DNA from: Diplolepis rosae
Taxonomy: Eukaryota; Arthropoda; Insecta; Hymenoptera; Diplolepididae
Reading direction: 5' to 3'
Length of the DNA: 64,000 bases
Assembly: GCA_030998225.1 (NCBI GenBank)
Contig: JAPYXD010000743.1
Coordinates: forward strand, 620,001-684,000
Every line of letters begins with the position of its first letter. Positions within the stretch are counted from its first letter, which is position 1. The notes below the pieces were generated by a model. That model did not search any database. It saw nothing but the letters and a program-made list of their open reading frames with translations, and was not told where the DNA came from. The translations under genes and the position numbers were made by a program. Below are positions 53,101-63,015 of the stretch, piece by piece.

Positions 53101-55064
53101 CTGGACTACTATATATAATTTTCAAAATGAGGGGATCTCTAAAATATGTACTAGGTATCTTAATTTTCAGTTCTCAGCTTAAATTCCCTAAGAAAGGTGA
53201 TTATTAAGAACCTGGACTACTAGATATACTTTTCAAAATGACAGGATCTCTTAAATATAAACCAGGTACCTTAAATATCTGTTCTCAGCTTAAGTTCCCT
53301 GAGGAAGATGTATTTTAGGCACCTGGACTCCCAGATATAATTTTCAAAATTACGGGATCTCTAAAACATCAACTAGGTATCTTAATTTTCACTTCTCAGC
53401 TTAAGTTCCCTGAGGAAGATGTATTTCAGGCACTTGGAATACTAAGTCTAGTTTTCTAAAATGACGGTATCTCTAAAATATGTACTAGGTATCTTAATTT
53501 TCAGATCTCAGCTTAAGTTCCCTGAGGAAGATGTATTTTAGGCACTTGGACTACTAAATATAATTTTTAAAATGACGGGATCTCTAAAATATGAACTAGG
53601 TATCTTAAATTTCAGTTCTCAGCTTAAGTTACCTGAAGAATATGTTTTTTAAGAACCTGGACCACTAGATATAATTTTCAAAATGACAGGATCTCTAAAA
53701 TATAAACTGTGTATCTTAAATTTCAGTTCTCAGCTAAAGTTCCCTGAGGAAGATGTATTTCAGGCACTTGGACTACTAAATATAATTTTTAAAATGACGG
53801 AATCTCTAAAATATAAACTAGGTATCTTAAATTTCAGTTCTCAGCTTAAGTTCCCTGAGGAAGACGTTTTTTAAACTCCTGAACTACTAGATATAATTTT
53901 CAAAATGACAGGATCTCTTAAATATAAACCAGGTTCCTTAAATATCTGTTCTCAGCTTAAGTTCCCTGAGGAAGATGTATTTTAGGCACCTGGACTACTA
54001 GCTATAATTTTCAAAATGACGGGATCTCTAAAATATCAACTAGGTATCTTAATTTTCAGTTCTCAGCTTAAGTTCCCTGAGGAAGATGTATTTCAGGCAC
54101 TTGGAATACTAAGTCTAGTTTTCTAAAATGACGGGATCTCTAAAATATATACTAGGTATCTTAATTTTCAGTTCTCAGCTTAAGTTCCCTGAGGAAGATG
54201 TATTTTAGGCACTTGGACTACTAAATATAATTTTTAAAATGAAGGGATCTCTAAAATATAAACTAGGTATCTTAAATTTCAGTTCTCAGCTTAAGTTCCC
54301 TGAGGAAGACGTTTTTTAAACTCCTGAACTACTAGATATAATTTTCAAAATGACAGGATCTCTTAAATATAAACCAGGTACCTTAAATTTCAGTTCCCAG
54401 CTTAAATTCCCTGAGAAAGGTGATTTTTAAGAACCTGGACTACTAGATATAATTTCCAAAATGACAAGATCTCTTAAATATAAACCAGGTACCTTAAATA
54501 TCTGTTCTCAGCTTAAGTTCCCTGAGGAAGATGTTTTTAGGAACCTGGACCACTAGATATAATTTTAAAAATGACAGGATATCTAAAATATTTACTGGGT
54601 ATCTTAAATTTCAGTTCTCAGCTTATGTTCCCTGAGAATTATGTTTTTCAAGAACCTGGACCACTGGATTTAATATTCAAAATGACAGGATCTCTAAAAT
54701 ATAAACTATGTATCTTAAATTTCAGTTCTCAGCTTAATTTCCCTGAGGAAGATGTTTTTTAAACACCTGGATTACTAAATATATCTTTCAAAATGACTAG
54801 ATCTCTAAAATATTAACTATTTATATTAATTTTCAGTTCTCAGCTTAATTTTCCTGAGGAAGATGTTTTTTAAGCACCCGCAAGACCAGATATAATTTTC
54901 AAAATGACAGGATCTCTAAAATATAAACTGGGTATCTTAAATTTCAGTTTTCAGCTTAAGTTCCCTGAGAATTATGTTTTTTAAGAACCTGGACCACTGG
55001 ATTTAATATTCAAAATGACAGGATCTCTAAAATATAAACTGGGTATCTTAAATTTCAGTTCTCA

Positions 55065-55420
55065 GCTTAAGTTCCCTGAGGAAGACGTTTTTTAAACTCC
55101 TGAACTACTAGATATAATTTTCAAAATGACAGGATCTCTTAAATATAAACCAGGTACCTTAAATTTCAGTTCCCAGCTTAAATTCCCTGAGAAAGGTGAT
55201 TTTTAAGAACCTGGACTACTAGATATAATTTCCAAAATGACAAGATCTCTTAAATATAAACCAGGTACCTTAAATATCTGTTCTCAGCTTAAGTTCCCTG
55301 AGGAAGATGTTTTTAGGAACCTGGACCACTAGATATAATTTTAAAAATGACAGGATATCTAAAATATTTACTGGGTATCTTAAATTTCAGTTCTCAGCTT
55401 ATGTTCCCTGAGAATTATGT
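55065..55420 (+). repeat. Net three-monomer insertion (re-copied from 54,290-54,640)
   Basis: The series gaagacg/aactcctgaac, ttcccagcttaaattcc, tttttaggaacctgg and atatttactggg occurs at 54,290-54,640 and again here, 776 bp later (seven monomers, one of them 110 bp). The partner U2 has a single series. The monomer at 54,873 is a gcacccgcaag/ttttcagc hybrid, marking where the exchange occurred. Net gain against U2 is three monomers (332 bp). Confidence 0.72.
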
Positions 55421-56324
55421 TTTTTAAGAACCTGGACCACTGGATTTAATATTCAAAATAACAGGATCTCTAAAATATAAACTATGTATCTTCAATTTCA
55501 GTTCTCAGCTTAAGTTCCCTGAGGAAGATGTTTTTTAAGCACCTGGACTACTAAATATAGCTTTCAAAATGACCGTATATCTAAAATATAAACTAGGTAT
55601 CTTAAGTTTCAGTTCTCAGCTTAAGTTCCCTGAGGAAGATGTATTTTAGGCACCTGGACTACTAGATATAATTTTCAAAATGAGGGGATCTCTAAAATAT
55701 GTACTAGGTATCTTAATTTTCAGTTCTCAGCTTAAATTCCCTAAGAAAGGTGATTATTAAGAACCTGGACTACTAGATATACTCTTCAAAATGACAGGAT
55801 CTCTTAAATATAAACCAGGTACCTTAAATATCTGTTCTCAGCTTAAGTTCCCTGAGGAAGATGTATTTTAGGCACCTGGACTACTAGATATAATTTTCAA
55901 AATGACGGGATCTCTAAAACATCAACTAGGTATCTTAATTTTCAGTTCTCAGCTTAAGTTCCCTGAGGAAGATGTATTTCAGGGACTTGGAATACTAAGT
56001 CTAGTTTTCTAAAATGACGGGATGTCTAAAATATATACTAGGTGTCTTAATTTTCAGTTCTCAGCTTAAGTTCCCTGAGAAAGATGATTTTTAAGAACCT
56101 GGACTACTAGATATAATTTCCAAAATGACAAGATCTCTTAAATATAAACCAGGTACCCTCAATATCTGTTCTCAGCTTAAGTTCCCTGAGGAAGATGTTT
56201 TTAAGAACCTGGACCACTAGATATAATTTTAAAAATGACAGGATATCTAAAATATAAACTGGGTATCTTAAATTTCAGTTCTCAGCTTATGTTCCCTGAG
56301 AATTATGTTTTTTAAGAACCTGGA

Positions 56325-56365
56325 CCACTGGATTTAATATTCAAAATGACAGGATCTCTAAAATA
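56325..56365 (+). repeat. Single-monomer deletion junction
   Basis: In U2 (26,341-26,480) a caggctctc/aaattatg monomer stands before the gatctctaaaatatcaac monomer. Here the accactggattt start runs directly into caggatctctaaaatatcaac, so one monomer is missing and the offset to U2 falls from 29,995 to 29,883 bp. Confidence 0.7.
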
Positions 56366-58149
56366 TCAACTAGGTATCTTAATTTTTAGTTCTCAGCTTA
56401 AGTTCCCTGAGGAAGATGTATTTCAGGCACTTGGAATAGTAAGTATAGTTTTCTAAAATGGCGGGATCTCTAAAATATGTACTAGGTATCTTAATTTTCA
56501 GTTCTCAGCTTAAGTTCCCTGGGGAAGATGTATTTTAGGCACTTGGACTACTAAATATAATTTCTAAAATGACGGGATCTCTAAAATATAAACCATGGTA
56601 TCTTAAATTTCAGTTCTCACCTTAAGTTCCCTGAGGAAGATGTATTTTAGGCACCTGGACTACTAGATATAATTTTCAAAATGAGGGGATCTCTAAAATA
56701 TGTACTAGGTATCTTAATTTTCAGCTCTCAGCTTAAATTCCCTAAGAAAGGTGATTATTAAGAACCTGGACTACTAGATATACTCTTCAAAATGACAGGA
56801 TCTCTTAAATATAAACCAGGTACCTTAAATATCTGTTCTCAGCTTAAGTTCCCTGAGGAAGATGTATTTTAGGCACCTGGACTACTAGATATAATTTTCA
56901 AAATGACGGGATCTCTAAAACATCAACTAGGTATCTTAATTTTCAGTTCTCAGCTTAAGTTCGGTGAGGAAGATGTATTTCAGGGACTTGGAATACTAAG
57001 TCTAGTTTTCTAAAATGACGGGATCTCTAAAATATATACTAGGTGTCTTAATTTTTAGTTCTCAGCTTAAGTTCCCTGAGGAAGATGTATTTTAGGCACT
57101 TGGACTACTAAATATGATTTTTAAAATGACGGGATCTCTAAAATATAAACTGGGTATCTTAAATTTCAGTTCTCAGCTTAAATTCCCTGAGAAAGGTGAT
57201 TTTTAAGTACCTGGACTACTAGATATAATTTCCAAAATGACAAGATCTCTTAAATATAAACCAGGTACCTTAAATATCTGTTCTCAGCTTGAGTTCCCTG
57301 AGGAAGATGTTTTTTACGAACCTGGACCACTAGATATAATTTTCAAAATGACAGGATATCTTAAATATAATCTGGGTATCTTAAATTTCAGTTCTCAGCT
57401 TAAGTTCCCTGAGAATTATGTTTTTTATCAACCTGGACCATTGGATTTAATATTCAAAATGACAGGATCTCTAAAATATAAACTATGTATCTTAAATTTC
57501 AGTTCTCAGCTTAAGTTCCCTGAGGAAGATGTCTTTTAAGCACCTGGACTACTAAATATAACTTTCAAAATGACTAGATCTCTAAAATATTAACTATTCA
57601 TCTTAATTTTCAGTTCTCAGCTTAAGTTTCCTGAGGAAGATGTTTTTTAAGCACCTGGATTACTTGATATAATTTTCAAAATGACAGGACCTCTAAAATA
57701 TATCCAGGTATCTTAAATATCTGTTCTCAGCTTAAGTTCCCTGAGGAAGATGTTTTTTAAGAACCTGGACTACTAAATATAATTTTCAAAATGACAGGAT
57801 CTCTTAAATATAAACCAGGTATCTTGAATATCTTTTCTCAGCTAAAGTTCCCTGAGGAAGATGTTTTTTAAACACCTGGATTACTTGATATAATTTTCAA
57901 AATGACAGGATCTCTAAAATATAAACTGGGTATCTTGAATTTTAGTTCTCAGCTTAAGTTCCCTGAGGAAGATGTTTTTTAAGAACCTGTACCACTAGAT
58001 ATAATTTTCAAAATGACAGGATCTCTAAAATAGAAACCAGGTTTCTTAAATATCTGTTCTCAGCTTAAGTTCCCTGAGGAAGATGTTTTTTAAAAACCTG
58101 GATTACTAGATATAATTTTCAAAATGACAGGATCTCTAAAATATAAACT

Positions 58150-58350
58150 GGGTATCTTAATTTTCAGTCCTCAGTTTAAGTTCCCTGAGAGTTATGTTTT
58201 GTAAGAACCTGGACTACTGGATTTAATTTTTAAAATGACAGGATCTCTAAAATATATCCATGTATCTTAAATTTCAGTTCTCAGCAAAAGTTCCCTGAGG
58301 AAGATGTTTTTTAAACACCTGGATTACTTGATATAATTTTCAAACTGACA
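58150..58350 (+). repeat. Divergent monomers at the U2/U3 switch in U8
   Basis: Two monomers with private changes: cagtcctcagtttaag, gagagttatgttttgtaag, atatatccatgtatc, ctcagcaaaagttcc and ttttcaaactgac. They lie where similarity changes from the U2 and upstream-mosaic type to the U3 type. Confidence 0.6.
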
Positions 58351-59672
58351 GGATCTCTAAAATATAAACTAGGTATCTTAAATTTCAGTTCTCAGCTTAA
58401 ATTCACTGAGAAAGGTGATTTTTAAGAACCTGGACTACTAGATATAATTTCCAAAATGACAAGATCTCTTAAATATAAACCAGGTACCTTAAATATCTGT
58501 TCTCAGCTTAAGTTCCCTGAGGAAGATGTTTTTTAGGAACCTGGACCACTAGATATAATTTTCAAAATGACAGGATATCTTAAATATAAACTGGGTATCT
58601 TAAATTTCAGTTCTCAGCTTAAGTTCCCTGAGAATTATGTTTTTTATCAACCTGGACCACTGGATTTAATATTCAAAATGACAGGATCTCTAAAATATAA
58701 ACTATGTATCTTAAATTTCAGTTCTCAGCTTAAGTTCCCTGAGGAAGATGTCTTTTAAGCACCTGGACTACTAAATATAACTTTCAAAATGACTACATCT
58801 CTAAAATATTAACTATTTATCTTAATTTTCAGTTCTCAGCTTAAGTTTCCTGAGGAAGATGTTTTTTAAGCACCCGCAAGACTAGATATAATTTTCAAAA
58901 TGGCAGGATCTCTAAAATATAAACTGGGTATCTTAAATTTCAGTTCTCAGCTTAAGTTCCCTGAGAACTATGTTTTTTAAGAACCTGGACCACTGGATTT
59001 AATATTCAAAATGACAGGATCTCTAAAATATCAACTAGGTATCTCAATTTTTAGTTCTCAGCTTAAGTTCCCTGAGGAAGATGTATTTCAGGCACTTGGA
59101 ATACTAAGTATAGTTTTCTAAAATGGCGGGATCTCTAAAATATGTACTAGGTATCTTAATTTTCAGTTCTCAGCTTAAGTTCCCTGGGGAAGATGTATTT
59201 TAGGCACTTGGACTACTAAATATAATTTCTAAAATGACGGGATCTCTAAAATATAAACCATGGTATCTTAAATTTTAGTTCTCACCTTAAGTTCCCTGAG
59301 GAAGATGTATTTTAGGCACCTGGACTACTATATATAATTTTCAAAATGAGGGGATCTCTAAAATATGTACTAGGTATCTTAATTTTCAGTTCTCAGCTTA
59401 AATTCCCTAAGAAAGGTGATTATTAAGAACCTGGACTACTAGATATACTTTTCAAAATGACAGGATCTCTTAAATATAAACCAGGTACCTTAAATATCTG
59501 TTCTCAGCTTAAGTTCCCTGAGGAAGATGTATTTTAGGCACCTGGACTCCCAGATATAATTTTCAAAATTACGGGATCTCTAAAACATCAACTAGGTATC
59601 TTAATTTTCACTTCTCAGCTTAAGTTCCCTGAGGAAGATGTATTTCAGGCACTTGGAATACTAAGTCTAGTT

Positions 59673-59870
59673 TTCTAAAATGACGGGATCTCTAAAATAT
59701 ATACTAGGTATCTTACTTTTCAGTTCTCAGCTTAAGTTCCCTGAGGAAGATGTATTTTAGGCGTTTGGACGACTAAATATCATTTTCAATATGACAAGAT
59801 CTCTAAAATATAAACTAGGTATCTGAAATTTCAGTTCTCAGAATAAGTTACCTGAAGAATATGTTTTTTA
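59673..59870 (+). repeat. Variable two-monomer island before Q (end of U8)
   Basis: Private changes: cttacttttcag, ggcgtttggacgactaaata, tcattttcaatatgacaag, ggtatctgaaatttcag and ctcagaataagttacc. It is the most altered of the islands together with 62,789-62,985. Confidence 0.65.
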
Positions 59871-59901
59871 AGAACCTGGACCACTAGATATAATTTTCAA
59901 A

Positions 59902-62900
59902 ATGACAGGATCTCTAAAATATAAACTGTGTATCTTAAATTTCAGTTCTCAGCTAAAGTTCCCTGAGGAAGATGTATTTCAGGCACTTGGACTACTAAAT
60001 ATAATTTTTAAAATGACGGAATCTCTAAAATATAAACTAGGTATCTTAAATTTCAGTTCTCAGCTTAAGTTCCCTGAGGAAGACGTTTTTTAAACTCCTG
60101 AACTACTAGATATAATTTTCAAAATGACAGGATCTCTTAAATATAAACCAGGTTCCTTAAATATCTGTTCTCAGCTTAAGTTCCCTGAGGAAGATGTATT
60201 TTAGGCACCTGGACTACTAGATATAATTTTCAAAATGACGGGATCTCTAAAATATCAACTAGGTATCTTAATTTTCAGTTCTCAGCTTAAGTTCCCTGAG
60301 GAAGATGTATTTCAGGCACTTGGAATACTAAGTCTAGTTTTCTAAAATGACGGGATCTCTAAAATATATACTAGGTATCTTAAATTTCAGTTCTCAGCTT
60401 AAGTTCCCTGAGGAAGATGTATTTTAGGCACTTGGACTAATAAATATAATTTTTAAAATGAAGGGATCTCTAAAATATAAACTAGGTATCTTAAATTTCA
60501 GTTCTCAGCTTAAGTTCCCTGAGGAAGACGTTTTTTAAACTCCTGAACTACTAGATATAATTTTCAAAATGACAGGATCTCTTAAATATAAACCAGGTAC
60601 CTTAAATTTCAGTTCTCAGCTTAAATTCCCTGAGAAAGGTGATTTTTAAGAACTTGGACTACTAAATATAATTTCCAAAATGACGGGATCTCTTAAATAT
60701 AAACCAGGTACCTTAAATATCTGTTCTCAGCTTAAGTTCCCTGAGGAAGATGTATTTTAGGCACTTGGAATACTAAGTCTAGTTTTCTAAAATGACGGGA
60801 TGTCTAAAATATATACTAGGTATCTTAATTTTCAGTTCTCAGCTTAAGTTCCCTGAGGAAGATGTATTTCAGGGACTTGGAATACTAAGTCTAGTTTTCT
60901 AAAATGACGGGATGTCTAAAATATATACTAGGTGTCTTAATTTTCAGTTCTCAGCTTAAGTTCCCTGAGAAAGATGATTTTTAAGAACCTGGACTACTAG
61001 ATATAATTTCCAAAATGACAAGATCTCTTAAATATAAACCAGGTACCCTCAATATCTGTTCTCAGCTTAAGTTCCCTGAGGAAGATGTTTTTTAAGAACC
61101 TGGACCACTAGATATAATTTTAAAAATGACAGGATATCTAAAATATAAACTGGGTATCTTAAATTTCAGTTCTCAGCTTATGTTCCCTGAGAATTATGTT
61201 TTTTAAGAACCTGGACCACTGGATTTAATATTCAAAATGACAGGCTCTCTAAAATATAAACTATGTATCTTAAATTTGAGTTCTCAGCTTAATTTCCCTG
61301 AGGACGATGTTTTTTAAACACCTGGATTACTAAATATATCTTTCAAAATGACTAGATCTCTAAAATATTAACTATTTATATTAATTTTCAGTTCTCAGCT
61401 TAATTTTCCTGAGGAAGATGTTTTTTAAGCACCCGCAAGACCAGATATAATTTTCAAAATGACAGGATCTCTAAAATATAAACAGGGTATCTTAAATTTC
61501 AGTTCTCAGCTTAAGTTCCCTGAGAATTATGTTTTTTAAGAACCTGGACCACTGGATATAATTTTCAAAATGACAGGATCTCTAAAATATAAACTGGGTA
61601 TCTTAAATTTCAGTTTTCAGCTTAAGTTCCCTGAGAATTATGTTTTTTAAGAACCTGGACCACTGGATTTAATATTCAAAATAACAGGATCTCTAAAATA
61701 TAAACTATGTATCTTCAATTTCAGTTCTCAGCTTATGTTCCCTGAGGAAGATGTTTTTTAAGCACCTGGACTACTAAATATAACTTTCAAAATGACCGTA
61801 TATCTAAAATATAAACTAGGTATCTTAAGTTTCAGTTCTCAGCTTAAGTTCCCTGAGGAAGATGTATTTTAGGCACCTGGACTACTAGATATAATTTTCA
61901 AAATGAGGGGATCTCTAAAATATGTACTAGGTATCTTAATTTTCAGTTCTCAGCTTAAATTCCCTAAGAAAGGTGATTATTAAGAACCTGGACTACTAGA
62001 TATACTCTTCAAAATGACAGGATCTCTTAAATATAAACCAGGTACCTTAAATATCTGTTCTCAGCTTAAGTTCCCTGAGGAAGATGTATTTTAGGCACCT
62101 GGACTACTAGATATAATTTTCAAAATGACGGGATCTCTAAAACATCAACTAGGTATCTTAATTTTCAGTTCTCAGCTTAAGTTCCCTGAGGAAGATGTAT
62201 TTCAGGGACTTGGAATACTAAGTCTAGTTTTCTAAAATGACGGGATGTCTAAAATATGTACTAGGTATCTTAATTTTCAGTTCTCAGCTTAAGTTCCCTG
62301 GGGAAGATGTATTTTAGGCACTTGGACTACTAAATATAATTTCTAAAATGACGGGATCTCTAAAATATAAACCATGGTATCTTAAATTTTAGTTCTCACC
62401 TTAAGTTCCCTGAGGAAGATGTATTTTAGGCACCTGGACTACTATATATAATTTTCAAAATGAGGGGATCTCTAAAATATGTACTAGGTATCTTAATTTT
62501 CAGTTCTCAGCTTAAATTCCCTAAGAAAGGTGATTATTAAGAACCTGGACTACTAGATATACTTTTCAAAATGACAGGATCTCTTAAATATAAACCAGGT
62601 ACCTTAAATATCTGTTCTCAGCTTAAGTTCCCTGAGGAAGATGTATTTTAGGCACCTGGACTCCCAGATATAATTTTCAAAATTACGGGATCTCTAAAAC
62701 ATCAACTAGGTATCTTAATTTTCACTTCTCAGCTTAAGTTCCCTGAGGAAGATGTATTTCAGGCACTTGGAATACTAAGTCTAGTTTTCTAAAATGTCGG
62801 GATCTCTAAAATATGAACTAGGTATCTTTATTTTCAGTTCTCAGCTTAAGTTCCGTGAGGAAGTTGTATTTTAAGCACTTGGACTACTAAATATAATTTT

Positions 62901-63015
62901 TAAAATGACGGGATCTCTAAAATATAAACTAGGTATCTGAATTTTCATTTCTCAGCTTACGTTCCCTGAGCAAGATGTTTTTTAGGCACCTGGACCACTA
63001 GATATAATTTTCAAA
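59902..63015 (+). repeat. Unit U9: 28-monomer unit
   Basis: 3,114 bp with the order of U4 and U5: Q pair, gaagacg, ctaagtctag twice, ctcaatatc at 61,048, gcacccgcaag at 61,429, gaccgtatatc, gagggg, ccatgg, ggactcccag. It shares aacttggactac near 60,652 with U5 and follows U5 at a constant offset of 20,774 bp. The monomers just before 63,016 are strongly altered. Confidence 0.82.
62789..62985 (+). repeat. Variable two-monomer island before Q (end of U9)
   Basis: Private changes: aaaatgtcggg, tatctttattttcag, ttccgtgaggaagttg, tattttaagcac, atctgaattttcatttctc and cctgagcaagatg. The normal cctgaagaatatg monomer end is replaced, so the Q pair is entered from a ttttttaggcacctgg form. Confidence 0.65.

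Larger units (their letters stand above)
45018..53682 (+). repeat. Unit U7: 78-monomer unit, partner of U1
   Basis: 8,665 bp, following U1 at an offset of 29,660-29,664 through three 12-mers (46,209, 47,543, 48,875), the stop-loss run at 50,908 and the Q marker at 53,683. It departs locally at 51,650-52,060 (gatgtacctggaagactag with tatcattttc; aacccggaacacttg) and in the monomers before the first two gcacccgcaag landmarks, where 12-mer forms are swapped relative to U1. Confidence 0.82.
53683..59901 (+). repeat. Unit U8: 56-monomer chimeric unit
   Basis: 6,219 bp. The front follows U2, sharing tagctataatt (53,999) and the D-type monomers near 54,760. The back from about 58,460 follows U3, sharing gcacccgcaag at 58,870, gagaactatg and gtatctcaattttt at about 59,039. 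Relative to a 54-mer it has three extra monomers near 55,065-55,420 and one missing near 56,345. The middle at 57,651-58,160 is closest to 8,336-8,845. Confidence 0.78.
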
